Assembly: GCA_002384815.1 (NCBI GenBank)
Contig: DGBN01000012.1
Coordinates: 4,165 to 52,951, forward strand
Length of the DNA: 48,787 bases
Source of the DNA: Oxalobacteraceae bacterium UBA4003
Lineage (GTDB): Bacteria > Pseudomonadota > Gammaproteobacteria > Burkholderiales > Burkholderiaceae_D
Direction: 5' to 3'
The notes beneath the pieces are model-generated. The model was not told the DNA's origin, did no database searches, and saw only the letters and a program-made list of their open reading frames with translations. The position numbers and the translations under genes were made by a program. This document shows positions 1 through 8,312 of this stretch, in pieces (position 1 is the first letter of the stretch; each line of letters starts with the position of its first letter).

Positions 1-58
1 CCCTTGAAACGCCTAAAATCAGGCGCATGTGCCTTGTGTTCCTCTATCGGAGACATCC

Positions 59-1981
59 TTGAACAATCAGTGGTTTTCAAAAATTGCAATCTGGCTGGTG
101 ATCGCCATGGTGCTGTTCACCGTTTTCAAGCAATTTGATACACGCGGTGGCGCCGGTACGAATTACCTTGGCTATTCGGAGTTCCTCGACGAGGTCAAGG
201 GCAAACGCATCAAGTCCGCGACCATCGCGGAGGGCCAGGGCGGCACCGAGATTTCGGCCGTCACGACCGATGACCGCCGCATCCGCACCACGGCCACCTA
301 CCTGGACCGCGGTCTGGTCGGCGACCTGATCGCCAACGATGTCAAGTTCGATGTCAAGCCGCGTGAAGAAGGCTCGCTCCTGATGACCTTGCTGGTCAGC
401 TGGGGTCCGATGCTGCTGCTGATCGGTGTCTGGGTTTATTTCATGCGGCAAATGCAGGGCGGCGGCAAGGGCGGGGCATTCTCGTTCGGCAAGTCCAAGG
501 CGCGCCTGCTGGATGACACGACCAATACAGTGACGTTTGCAGATGTCGCCGGTTGCGATGAAGCGAAAGAAGAAGTGACTGAACTGGTTGAGTTTTTGCG
601 CGATCCGACCCGCTTTCAAAAACTCGGCGGTCGCATCCCGCGCGGCGTGTTACTGGTCGGTCCTCCTGGTACCGGTAAAACCTTGCTGGCGCGCGCGATT
701 GCAGGCGAAGCCAAGGTTCCTTTCTTTTCAATTTCAGGTTCGGATTTCGTGGAGATGTTTGTCGGCGTAGGTGCATCGCGCGTACGTGACATGTTCGAGA
801 ACGCCAAGAAACAGGCACCTTGCATTATCTTTATTGATGAGATCGATGCAGTAGGTCGTCATCGCGGCGCCGGCATGGGCGGTGGTAATGACGAGCGCGA
901 ACAGACACTGAATCAGATGCTGGTCGAGATGGATGGCTTTGAGCCGAACGCTGGCGTCATCGTGATCGCCGCAACCAATCGCGCCGACGTGCTGGATAAA
1001 GCGCTGCTGCGTCCGGGTCGTTTCGATCGTCAGGTGATTGTTGGTTTGCCTGACATTCGCGGTCGTGAACAGATCTTGATGGTGCACATGCGCAAAGTGC
1101 CTATCGCGACTGACGTCAAGGCCGATATTCTGGCGCGCGGCACTCCCGGGTTCTCAGGCGCTGATCTGGCCAACCTGGTCAATGAAGCAGCCCTGTTCGC
1201 GGCACGTCGCAACAAGCGTCTGGTCGAGATGCAGGATTTCGAAGATGCAAAAGACAAGATCGTGATGGGCCCTGAGCGCAAGTCTGCTGTCATGCGCGAA
1301 GAAGAACGTCGTAATACCGCTTTCCATGAATCCGGTCACGCGGTAGTCGCTAAATTGCTGCCAAAAGCCGATCCTGTGCATAAAGTCACGATCATGCCGC
1401 GCGGTTTTGCGCTTGGCTTGACCTGGCAGTTGCCTGAGCATGATCGCGTCAATATGTACAAGGACAAGATGCTGGAAGAAATTTCCATCCTGTTTGGCGG
1501 ACGTATTGCAGAAGAAGTTTTCATGCATCAAATGTCGACTGGTGCATCGAACGATTTTGAACGTGCAACCAAGCTTGCACGCGCAATGGTGACGCGTTAC
1601 GGTATGTCGGAAAGCTTGGGAACCATGGTCTACGAAGATACCGAGCAGGATGCATACTTCGGTCGTTCGTCAGCGAAAACGGTTTCTGAAGCGACGCAGC
1701 AAAAAGTCGACAATGAGATCCGTACGATTCTGGATACGCAATATGCGCTGTCGCGCAAGCTGATCGAAGACAATCGGGACAAGGTCGAGCTGATGGCAAA
1801 AACCCTGCTGGATTGGGAAACCATCGATTCCGACCAGATCAACGACATCATGGAAGGGCGGGAGCCGCGCCAACCTAAGTACGGCGTTCCAGCCAAGCGT
1901 GCAACGTCGGATACTCCCTCGAGTGAAGTTCCGCCAAATGTCACCGCGCCGGATGCCCCGGCAGCACCCGCCGCGCAATAA
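59..1981 (+). CDS. ftsH: ATP-dependent zinc metalloprotease FtsH
   Basis: Membrane-anchored AAA+ protease that unfolds and degrades misassembled membrane proteins and short-lived cytosolic regulators. I chose the TTG at 59 because a GGAGA Shine-Dalgarno lies 5 nt upstream and the family begins MNNQWFSK; an in-frame ATG at 29 would add ten unlikely residues. Visible parts in order: two membrane segments (about residues 6-22 and 104-122) flanking a periplasmic loop, Walker A GPPGTGKT at 201-208, Walker B IIFIDEID at 256-263, the LRPGRFDR second region of homology, the zinc site HESGH at 423-427, and a Pro/Ala-rich tail. Length (640 aa) is normal for the family. A strong terminator follows, so folP is probably a separate unit or receives read-through only. 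Confidence 0.97.
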   Translation: MNNQWFSKIAIWLVIAMVLFTVFKQFDTRGGAGTNYLGYSEFLDEVKGKRIKSATIAEGQGGTEISAVTTDDRRIRTTATYLDRGLVGDLIANDVKFDVKPREEGSLLMTLLVSWGPMLLLIGVWVYFMRQMQGGGKGGAFSFGKSKARLLDDTTNTVTFADVAGCDEAKEEVTELVEFLRDPTRFQKLGGRIPRGVLLVGPPGTGKTLLARAIAGEAKVPFFSISGSDFVEMFVGVGASRVRDMFENAKKQAPCIIFIDEIDAVGRHRGAGMGGGNDEREQTLNQMLVEMDGFEPNAGVIVIAATNRADVLDKALLRPGRFDRQVIVGLPDIRGREQILMVHMRKVPIATDVKADILARGTPGFSGADLANLVNEAALFAARRNKRLVEMQDFEDAKDKIVMGPERKSAVMREEERRNTAFHESGHAVVAKLLPKADPVHKVTIMPRGFALGLTWQLPEHDRVNMYKDKMLEEISILFGGRIAEEVFMHQMSTGASNDFERATKLARAMVTRYGMSESLGTMVYEDTEQDAYFGRSSAKTVSEATQQKVDNEIRTILDTQYALSRKLIEDNRDKVELMAKTLLDWETIDSDQINDIMEGREPRQPKYGVPAKRATSDTPSSEVPPNVTAPDAPAAPAAQ

Positions 1982-2018
1982 GCATTGGCGCATGGCTTGG
2001 CAGCAGTGTATTAATACA

Positions 2019-2045
2019 GGGTGAGGAGTAATCCTCACCCTTTTT
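2019..2045 (+). terminator. Intrinsic terminator after ftsH
   Basis: A perfect 9-bp stem (2019-2027 with 2032-2040) closes a GTAA loop and is followed by TTTTT. It lies 38 bp past the ftsH stop and only about 20 bp before folP. Confidence 0.9.
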
Positions 2046-2061
2046 ATTTTTCTCAGTAATT

Positions 2062-2901
2062 ATGCAAACTCATTTGCAATGCGGGCGTTACCGTCTTCCT
2101 GTGGCCGCAACTTCGCGCCCTTTGGTCATGGGCATCTTGAATATCACGCCCGATTCGTTTTCCGACGCGGGTAAATACCATGCTTTGGATGCGGCAATCT
2201 CGCATGCCGAGGAAATGATTGCAGCCGGCGTGGACATCATCGATATCGGCGGCGAGTCCACGCGTCCCGGCTCGCAAGCGGTGTCATTGCAGGATGAACT
2301 CGATCGGGTGATGCCGCTGGTGTATGCGTTGCGCGATTGCGGCAAGCCGCTTTCCATCGACACCTACAAACCGGAAGTAATGCGTGAAACCATTGCAGCC
2401 GGTGCGGACATGATCAATGATATAAACGGTTTCCGTGCTCCCGGTGCGCTGGAAGCGGTGGCCGATGCAGATTGTGCACTGTGCATCATGCACATGCAAA
2501 AAGATCCGCAAAGCATGCAGTTGAATCCAGAGTATGACAATGTGGTTGCCGATGTGACTGCATTTTTACACGAACGGATAGCGGCGATCACGCAGATGAA
2601 TATTGTGCAGAATCGTCTGTGCATAGATCCCGGATTCGGTTTTGGAAAATCGCTTGCGCATAACATCGCCTTGCTGAAAAATATCGGACCGTTGCAAGCA
2701 ACGCTGGATCTGCCTTTGCTGGCCGGTTTGTCTCGCAAGTCCATGATAGGCGCACTGCTGGACAAGCCTGTCGAGCGGCGTATGGCAGGCAGCCTTGCAG
2801 GTGCCTTGGCCTGTGTTGCACAGGGTGCACGTATCGTGCGCGTGCATGATGTAGCGGAAACGATAGATGCATTGACCGTGTGGCACGCAATCAATCAATA
2901 A
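2062..2901 (+). CDS. folP: Dihydropteroate synthase
   Basis: Condenses 6-hydroxymethyl-7,8-dihydropterin diphosphate with p-aminobenzoate to give dihydropteroate in folate synthesis; it is the sulfonamide target. The family signatures NITPDSFSD (near residue 28) and DIGGESTRPG (near residue 62) are both intact, as is the late GLSRKSMIG motif. At 279 aa it has the usual TIM-barrel length. No clear Shine-Dalgarno precedes the ATG, which sits just after the ftsH terminator. glmM follows after 17 bp, the common folP-glmM pairing. Confidence 0.96.
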   Translation: MQTHLQCGRYRLPVAATSRPLVMGILNITPDSFSDAGKYHALDAAISHAEEMIAAGVDIIDIGGESTRPGSQAVSLQDELDRVMPLVYALRDCGKPLSIDTYKPEVMRETIAAGADMINDINGFRAPGALEAVADADCALCIMHMQKDPQSMQLNPEYDNVVADVTAFLHERIAAITQMNIVQNRLCIDPGFGFGKSLAHNIALLKNIGPLQATLDLPLLAGLSRKSMIGALLDKPVERRMAGSLAGALACVAQGARIVRVHDVAETIDALTVWHAINQ

Positions 2902-2918
2902 CAAATCAAAAACCAAAA

Positions 2919-4265
2919 ATGACAAGAAAATATTTCGGCACCGATGGTGTACGCGGCAAAGTGGGTGTTTCTCCGATCACCCCGGATTTCGTGATGCGCC
3001 TGGGCTATGCAGCCGGCAGCGTGCTGACCAAATCTGAAACCTCCAAAGCGGCAGGTAGCCGGCCGACGGTATTGATAGGCAAGGACACACGCATTTCCGG
3101 TTATATGCTGGAGGCTGCACTGGAAGCTGGTTTCTCCGCTGCCGGAGTGGACGTCATGCTGGCCGGACCTGTGCCAACACCGGCTGTGGCGTACCTGACG
3201 CGTGCATTGCGTCTGTCTGCCGGTGTCGTTATCTCTGCTTCACACAATCCCTACGATGATAACGGCATCAAGTTTTTTTCCGCTTCCGGTAATAAATTGG
3301 CCGATGCTACTGAGCTGGAAATTGAAGCGGCAATGGATGTGCCCATGTCATGTGTGGCATCGGAAAAACTGGGTCGCGCCAAACGCCTGGATGATGCGCG
3401 TGGGCGTTACATCGAATTCTGCAAGAGCACATTTCCGAACGAACTGGATTTGCGCGGCACGAAAATTGTCGTCGATTGCGCACATGGTGCGGCTTACCAT
3501 ATCGCACCGGATGTTTTTCACGAGCTGGGTGCCGAGGTTGTGGCAATCGGCAATCAGCCTAGCGGTTTCAATATCAATGACAAGGTCGGCGCGACTGCAC
3601 CGGAAGCCTTGGTTGAAGCGGTGAAGGCTAATCAGGCCGATATCGGGATTGCGCTTGATGGCGACGCCGATCGTTTGATTGTGGTCGATGCATCCGGCCG
3701 TATTTTCAATGGCGATGAGCTGCTCTACATCATGGTCAAGGATCGCATGAGTGTGCAAGCTGTTGCAGGTGCGGTTGGCACACTGATGACGAATATGGCG
3801 CTGGAAGTGGCATTCAAGAAAATGGGGGTCGGCTTCGTCCGTGCCAATGTCGGTGACCGTTATGTGCTGGAAGCCCTGCAGGAGCGTGCTTGGTTGCTGG
3901 GAGGAGAAGGGTCTGGTCATATGCTGTTTTTGGATAAGCACACGACTGGCGACGGCATCATTTCTGCCTTGCAAATATTGTCTGCATTGAAACGCAGCGG
4001 CAAAACCCTGGTGCAACTGACGGCGGATATCGTGATGTTTCCGCAAGTGCTGATCAATGTAAAGGTAGCGTCCGGTTTTGACTGGAAGAAGAATGCCGGT
4101 TTGCTGGCCGAAAAGGAACGGGTTGAAGCAGAGCTGGGCGAGGAGGGGCGTGTCCTGATTCGCGCTTCCGGCACCGAGCCGCTGATCCGCGTCATGGTGG
4201 AAGCAAAAAATGGTGAAACTGCCGATAAAATGGCGCGCCGGATCGCCGCCAAATTAACGGTATAA
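2919..4265 (+). CDS. glmM: Phosphoglucosamine mutase
   Basis: Interconverts glucosamine-6-phosphate and glucosamine-1-phosphate on the way to UDP-N-acetylglucosamine, feeding peptidoglycan and lipopolysaccharide. The start is the ATG at 2919 (MTRKYFGTDGVRG), the canonical GlmM N-terminus; upstream in-frame codons overlap folP and are not needed. The phosphoserine loop ISASHNP places the catalytic Ser at residue 108, the metal loop DGDADR is present, and the C-terminal phosphate-binding motif RASGTEPLIRVM is intact. Length is 448 aa, as expected. Only a weak hairpin follows the stop. Confidence 0.97.
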   Translation: MTRKYFGTDGVRGKVGVSPITPDFVMRLGYAAGSVLTKSETSKAAGSRPTVLIGKDTRISGYMLEAALEAGFSAAGVDVMLAGPVPTPAVAYLTRALRLSAGVVISASHNPYDDNGIKFFSASGNKLADATELEIEAAMDVPMSCVASEKLGRAKRLDDARGRYIEFCKSTFPNELDLRGTKIVVDCAHGAAYHIAPDVFHELGAEVVAIGNQPSGFNINDKVGATAPEALVEAVKANQADIGIALDGDADRLIVVDASGRIFNGDELLYIMVKDRMSVQAVAGAVGTLMTNMALEVAFKKMGVGFVRANVGDRYVLEALQERAWLLGGEGSGHMLFLDKHTTGDGIISALQILSALKRSGKTLVQLTADIVMFPQVLINVKVASGFDWKKNAGLLAEKERVEAELGEEGRVLIRASGTEPLIRVMVEAKNGETADKMARRIAAKLTV

Positions 4266-4302
4266 ATTTCCGCAAAATATTGAGCGTGAAACGCTTTAGC
4301 CG

Positions 4303-4331
4303 TTGACCTATGCCGCATATTGCAGTATTAT
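4303..4331 (+). promoter_or_regulatory. Sigma-70 promoter of tRNA-Pro
   Basis: TTGACC at 4303-4308 and TATTAT at 4326-4331 are separated by exactly 17 bp. The predicted start (about 4338) lies a few bases before the mature tRNA end, so the 5' leader would be very short. Confidence 0.8.
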
Positions 4332-4340
4332 TTCGTTCTT

Positions 4341-4417
4341 CGGAGTGTAGCGCAGCCCGGTAGCGCACCTGGTTTGGGACCAGGGGGTCCAAGGTTCGAA
4401 TCCTTGTACTCCGACCA
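4341..4417 (+). tRNA. tRNA-Pro (anticodon TGG)
   Basis: A 77-nt cloverleaf with a 7-bp acceptor stem (one G-T pair), D-arm, anticodon loop TTTGGGA with anticodon TGG, T-loop GGTTCGAATCC and an encoded CCA. A strong promoter precedes it and a 10-bp terminator follows. Confidence 0.97.
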
Positions 4418-4424
4418 GAATTTA

Positions 4425-4455
4425 AAGGACTAGCCTAATCGCTAGTCCTTTTTTT
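4425..4455 (+). terminator. Intrinsic terminator after tRNA-Pro
   Basis: A perfect 10-bp stem (4425-4434 with 4441-4450) with a 6-nt loop, followed by a T run to 4455. Confidence 0.92.
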
Positions 4456-4480
4456 CGTCCGTATTTTTATCGCCTTTTCC

Positions 4481-4502
4481 AATGTTCCAAGGCCGGAACA
4501 TT
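4481..4502. promoter_or_regulatory. Operator-like dyad AATGTTCC-N6-GGAACATT
   Basis: A perfect 8+8 bp inverted repeat with a 6-bp spacer lies between the tRNA-Pro terminator and the small gene at 4662. It has no T run, so it is not a terminator. It resembles a dimeric regulator site, but I cannot name the regulator. Confidence 0.4.
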
Positions 4503-4661
4503 CGGTCCAGATGCGTACTCTGACGCATGAGAGCTACGCTTTCTCGTTTCAATTATTGCTATTTTCAGACAGGCTTGATTTGCTTGTCCTGTACTCGAGT
4601 GCAAAATTCAAATGCATGCCGTGGTATTGTTGTTCAATGCCATATAGACAAGGTGAAAATC

Positions 4662-4862
4662 ATGCGTGAAATGACATTATCTCGAGCAAACCTGCGCGAA
4701 TATCCACAGTCTTTTGCGATGTTGGATTTTGTGTTCGATATACAGGTGCACAAAGCGCCGGTGCCCGAGCCGATTGACGATCCTTTGCCGGGTGAGCATC
4801 CGGTGCCGCAGGAAGATCCGGTGCCGTCACCCAATCCGGAAGTAGAGGATGCACGTTCGTAA
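4662..4862 (+). CDS. Small proline/acid-rich protein of unknown function
   Basis: A 66-aa product not assigned to a family. The ATG at 4662 has an AGGTG Shine-Dalgarno at 4651-4655; an in-frame ATG at 4527 lacks one and would add an implausible N-terminus. The first half (about residues 1-32) contains the hydrophobic patch MLDFVFDIQV. The second half is an irregular run of Pro-containing units of the type PxPxxDPxP, rich in Asp and Glu, ending EVEDARS. There is no signal peptide or membrane segment. The next small gene begins 40 bp downstream with its own good ribosome site, so the two may be co-transcribed. The dyad at 4481-4502 is a possible control site. Confidence 0.55.
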   Translation: MREMTLSRANLREYPQSFAMLDFVFDIQVHKAPVPEPIDDPLPGEHPVPQEDPVPSPNPEVEDARS

Positions 4863-4902
4863 ATGATGCAGCCAGCCGGTAAATAAAGACCAGGGGAATG
4901 TC

Positions 4903-5154
4903 ATGGAAAAACAGCAAAATTGGAGCACTGAACTATACAAAGGAATGGAGGTTCACGTCACCGTTTTGCAAAAGGGTGATGTGCAACACCAATGGGACTA
5001 TACGGTGAGAGTTTGCGAGCCGGGTGTGGATGCAAGTGCAGAAAGTGAACTTGCAGCGAAGTCCGGCGACGATGCAGATTACATGTCCGCGAATGATGCA
5101 CTCGCCGCAGGATTCGTCCGAGGGTACGCGATGGTGAATGCAATCAGGGAATAG
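4903..5154 (+). CDS. Small soluble hypothetical protein
   Basis: An 83-aa product of unknown function. Its ribosome site AGGGGA ends 6 nt before the ATG. The protein is soluble-looking: an N-terminal part with alternating hydrophobics (ELYKGMEVHVTVL, then WDYTVRVCEPG), which suggests a small beta-sheet, and a C-terminal Ala/Gly-rich helix (ANDALAAGFVRGYAMV). Composition and codon use resemble the neighbouring core genes, which supports real coding. It follows the proline-rich gene by 40 bp and precedes tRNA-Arg. Confidence 0.6.
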   Translation: MEKQQNWSTELYKGMEVHVTVLQKGDVQHQWDYTVRVCEPGVDASAESELAAKSGDDADYMSANDALAAGFVRGYAMVNAIRE

Positions 5155-5245
5155 AAAATTCCTGTACAGCTTAATCTGCATAGTCACTTCCGGATTTTCA
5201 TGACTGCAAGTACCTGACTTGGCTTCGTTGCATCGCTAGCCAGCA

Positions 5246-5274
5246 TTGAAACCCCACCATAAAAAAGGCATAAT
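5246..5274 (+). promoter_or_regulatory. Probable promoter of tRNA-Arg
   Basis: TTGAAA at 5246-5251 and CATAAT at 5269-5274 with a 17-bp spacer. The start would be near 5281, giving a leader of about 67 nt before the tRNA. A terminator-like hairpin falls in that leader (see findings). Confidence 0.5.
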
Positions 5275-5347
5275 GCAGCACCTTTGCTGTATGCCAAAGG
5301 AGTTTTTCTGGTCGATACAGCACAGCGTTCATCCCTTGCAATATATT

Positions 5348-5424
<77 letters not shown>

Positions 5425-5434
5425 TTCCATGCAC

Positions 5435-5465
5435 TTTGCCAGAGATTGGCAAATTCTGTTTTTGC
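5435..5465 (+). terminator. Likely terminator after tRNA-Arg
   Basis: A 7-bp perfect stem TTTGCCA/TGGCAAA (5435-5441 with 5447-5453) is followed by TTCTGTTTTT. The T tract is interrupted, so efficiency is uncertain. Confidence 0.6.
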
Positions 5466-5900
5466 TATCAAATTTCTGTTGCAGCGTTTTTGCATACTCG
5501 GCTTTGCTCCGGTAAATGTGCTGAGACGGCTTGCTGTCGACGTAAGAAAGTAGTGCCTGGACATATTCAATGAGTTGCACCATTTCCACATTGGACACTC
5601 AGTGTTGATTTGCTCGCAGAGTTGCCCCTCTCTAGTTGATTTACCTTCCATTGTCTGGCGAAGGCTGCAACCCGGTCATACGACCCTTCAAATCCCAACA
5701 CACACAAGTCGATGTGCACCTATTTCAAAGTCCTTCATTGCTTGCGACGCGCTTGCAAGCTGCAAGTCATATTTCGTTTTTATATGTAAGGACGCCACTC
5801 ATGTATCCGTATATATTCTTGTACATGGAAAGTCAGGCAGCACATTGCAGTTTGATGTGTCTGTCGCTTGCCATATCCGAAAAATATACAAGGAGACAAT
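5466..5900. other. 435-bp non-coding gap
   Basis: No credible gene is seen. Minus-strand reading frames here run into the tRNA and carry the well-known artefactual translation of tRNA-Arg. Plus-strand frames overlap the next gene out of frame. The stretch is AT-richer than its surroundings and presumably holds the promoter of the lipoprotein gene at 5901, though I could not fix a convincing -35/-10 pair. The ribosome site AGGAG of that gene is at 5891-5895. Confidence 0.5.
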
Positions 5901-6692
5901 ATGGCTGAAATCAGTAGACGTGGAGTGTTGCAGGCTGCCGGCTTGATGACATTAGGAGCAGTCAGTGGTTGCGCTACATCGCGTGGTGAAGATGGCGACA
6001 AGGCACTTTTTTCTGTAGCACAGCCATCGATCCCTATTGTTGGTAGCAATGAACGTTTTCCTGTGCGCCGTATTTATTGCATAGGCCGCAATTACGCGGC
6101 GCATGCTCGCGAAATGGGTTCGGATCCGACACGCGAACCACCTTTCTTTTTTCAAAAGCCAAGTGACGCGATTCAATATATCGCGCCAGGCAAGACGGTT
6201 GATCATCCATACCCGACGCTGACAAAAAACTACCACTATGAAATCGAGCTGGTTGCGGCAATTAGCAAGGGCGGTAAAGATATTCCCGTTGAAACCGCCT
6301 TGCAACATGTCTTCGGTTATGCGGTCGGATTGGATATGACACGTCGCGATTTGCAGGCTGCGATGAAGAAAGAGCAGAAGCCGTGGGAAATCGGTAAAGG
6401 CTTCGACATGTCGGCGCCGATTGGCCCCTTGCATCCGGCGGCCAGTATCGGCAGCTTTACGCAAGGAAAAATCTGGCTCAAGGTAAACGGACAGGTCAAG
6501 CAAAGCTCGGATTTGAACAAAATGATCTGGTCAGTGGCCGAACAGATCAGTAATTTGTCGAAAGCATTTGAGCTGCAGCCAGGCGACATTATCTATTCGG
6601 GTACGCCGGAAAATGTCGGCCCGGTAGTACGCGGCGATGTGATGGAGGGTTATATCGAACGTCTGCCTAGCATTTCGCTGAAGGTTGTATGA
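5901..6692 (+). CDS. Exported (Tat-type, lipobox) fumarylacetoacetate hydrolase-fold protein
   Basis: A 263-aa protein of the FAH superfamily, closest in motifs to FAHD1/fumarylpyruvate hydrolases that cleave acylpyruvates. The ATG at 5901 has AGGAG 5 nt upstream. The N-terminus is unusual: ISRRGVLQAAG resembles a Tat twin-arginine motif, followed by a hydrophobic stretch and the lipobox VSGC with Cys at residue 24. The catalytic domain follows with the metal ligands E114, E116 and D145, spaced as in human FAHD1 (E71, E73, D102), then GKGFDMSAP and the late GDIIYSGTPENVGPV motif. So the enzyme core looks active but should sit outside the cytoplasm as a lipoprotein; most family members are cytosolic. 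It stands alone between tRNA-Arg and katA and ends at a strong terminator. Substrate is unknown. Confidence 0.8.
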   Translation: MAEISRRGVLQAAGLMTLGAVSGCATSRGEDGDKALFSVAQPSIPIVGSNERFPVRRIYCIGRNYAAHAREMGSDPTREPPFFFQKPSDAIQYIAPGKTVDHPYPTLTKNYHYEIELVAAISKGGKDIPVETALQHVFGYAVGLDMTRRDLQAAMKKEQKPWEIGKGFDMSAPIGPLHPAASIGSFTQGKIWLKVNGQVKQSSDLNKMIWSVAEQISNLSKAFELQPGDIIYSGTPENVGPVVRGDVMEGYIERLPSISLKVV

Positions 6693-6734
6693 GTTGGACA
6701 ATAAGCACTGAGGAATAGAAGGACAGAAGGATAT

Positions 6735-6768
6735 AAAAACGGCCGGGGATATTCCCGGCCATTTTTTT
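6735..6768. terminator. Bidirectional terminator between FAH-fold gene and katA
   Basis: A perfect 7-bp GC-rich stem GGCCGGG/CCCGGCC (6741-6747 with 6754-6760). It has a T run on the plus side and an A run before it that gives a T run on the minus side, so it can serve both convergent genes. Confidence 0.88.
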
Positions 6769-6818
6769 GCAGGCTTCATTCAGGCAGAGCGGACAAAGTC
6801 CGTTCATCCACCATCAGA

Positions 6819-8255
6819 TCAAAGTTTCAGTGCTTTCTTCACGCCAGCACCATATGCAGGATCGCATTTGGTGCAATTTTCGACATGTCGTTGCTTGATT
6901 TCGGCAGGCGCGTCGCCCATTGCACGGCCGGTATTGTCGAACAACACCTGTTGCTGGGCCGGCGTCATCAGCTTGAACAGCGCACGAGGTTGCGAGTAGT
7001 AATCGTCGTCATCTTCACGGAAGTTAAAGTGATCGGCATTGCCATTGATCGCCAGCGGTGGTTCACGGAAATCAGGCTGCTCCTGCCATTCGTTGTAACT
7101 ATTGGGCTCGTAGTGCAAGGTGCTGCCGTGATTACCATCCACGCGCATCGCACCATCGCGATGAAAGGCGTGGAACGGACACTTCGGCGTGTTGACCGGA
7201 ATCTGGTAGTGATTGACGCCGAGCCGATAACGTTGTGCATCGCCGTAAGAGAACAGTCTGCCTTGCAGCATTTTGTCAGGTGAAAAGCTGATGCCCGGCA
7301 CCACATTGGCCGGGTTGAATGCAGCCTGTTCGACTTCCGCGAAATAGTTGTCCGGATTGCGATTGAGTTCAAACACGCCGACTTCGATCAATGGGTAATC
7401 GCCTTTCGGCCATACCTTGGTGAGATCGAATGGGTGATAAGGTACTTTCTCGGCATCTTTCTCCGGCATGATTTGTACCGACATGGTCCAGCGCGGAAAG
7501 TCCTTGTTCTCGATGGCTTCATACAAATCGCGCTGGAAACTTTCGCGATCATTACCGACGACGGCAGCGGCTTCCGCATCGCTCAGGTTCTTGATGCCCT
7601 GATGGGTGCGGAAATGGAATTTCACCCAGAAACGTTCATTGCCGGCATTGATAAAGCTGAACGTATGCGAACCGAAACCGTGCATGTGACGATAGGACGC
7701 AGGAATGCCGCGGTCACTCATGACGATGGTGACTTGATGCAGCGCTTCCGGCAAGGAACTCCAGAAATCCCAATTGTTTTTTGCGCTGCGCAGATTGGTG
7801 CGCGGATCGCGTTTGACGGCGTGGTTGAGGTCGGGGAATTTCAGCGGGTCGCGGAAGAAAAATACCGGCGTGTTGTTGCCGACCAGATCCCAGTTGCCTT
7901 CTTCAGTGTAAAACTTCATTGCAAAGCCGCGAATATCGCGTTCTGCATCGGCCGCGCCACGTTCGCCGGCGACGGTGGAAAAGCGCAGGAACATATCGGT
8001 CTTCTTGCCGATCTGTGAGAAGATTTTTGCCTTTGTATATTTTGTGATGTCATGCGTGACGGTAAATGTGCCATAGGCGGCAGAACCTTTTGCATGCATG
8101 CGCCGTTCAGGAATGACTTCGCGATCGAAGTGCGCCAGTTTTTCAAGAAACCAGACATCCTGTAATAGTTGCGGTCCGCGCGGACCGGCAGTCAGGACGT
8201 TCTGGTTGTCAGGAACAGGTGCGCCACCAATGGTGGTAAGTTTTTTCTTTGACAT
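6819..8255 (-). CDS. katA: Monofunctional haem catalase
   Basis: Disproportionates hydrogen peroxide to water and oxygen in the cytoplasm. The 478-aa length marks it as a small-subunit (clade 3 type) catalase. Visible features: the catalytic His54 in RRMHAKG, the DLVGNNTPVFF segment carrying the catalytic Asn (127/128), RHMHGFGSHTFSF and the haem-ligand motif RLFSYGDAQRYRLG near residue 337. A GAGGG ribosome site precedes the ATG. The upstream region contains an OxyR-like dyad placed correctly over a poor -35, so peroxide induction is likely. It is monocistronic, with its own terminator shared with the convergent FAH-fold gene. Confidence 0.96.
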   Translation of the reverse strand: MSKKKLTTIGGAPVPDNQNVLTAGPRGPQLLQDVWFLEKLAHFDREVIPERRMHAKGSAAYGTFTVTHDITKYTKAKIFSQIGKKTDMFLRFSTVAGERGAADAERDIRGFAMKFYTEEGNWDLVGNNTPVFFFRDPLKFPDLNHAVKRDPRTNLRSAKNNWDFWSSLPEALHQVTIVMSDRGIPASYRHMHGFGSHTFSFINAGNERFWVKFHFRTHQGIKNLSDAEAAAVVGNDRESFQRDLYEAIENKDFPRWTMSVQIMPEKDAEKVPYHPFDLTKVWPKGDYPLIEVGVFELNRNPDNYFAEVEQAAFNPANVVPGISFSPDKMLQGRLFSYGDAQRYRLGVNHYQIPVNTPKCPFHAFHRDGAMRVDGNHGSTLHYEPNSYNEWQEQPDFREPPLAINGNADHFNFREDDDDYYSQPRALFKLMTPAQQQVLFDNTGRAMGDAPAEIKQRHVENCTKCDPAYGAGVKKALKL

Positions 8256-8312
8256 ACGTCCCTCTAGAAATGTGAGTGATAAAAGTCGGGCAGATGGAAT
8301 GATGCCGCTTAA

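Noticed and set aside
5575..5946. Plus-strand 123-codon frame before the FAH-fold gene
   Set aside because: It overlaps the true gene out of frame, is low in coding character and lacks a ribosome site.
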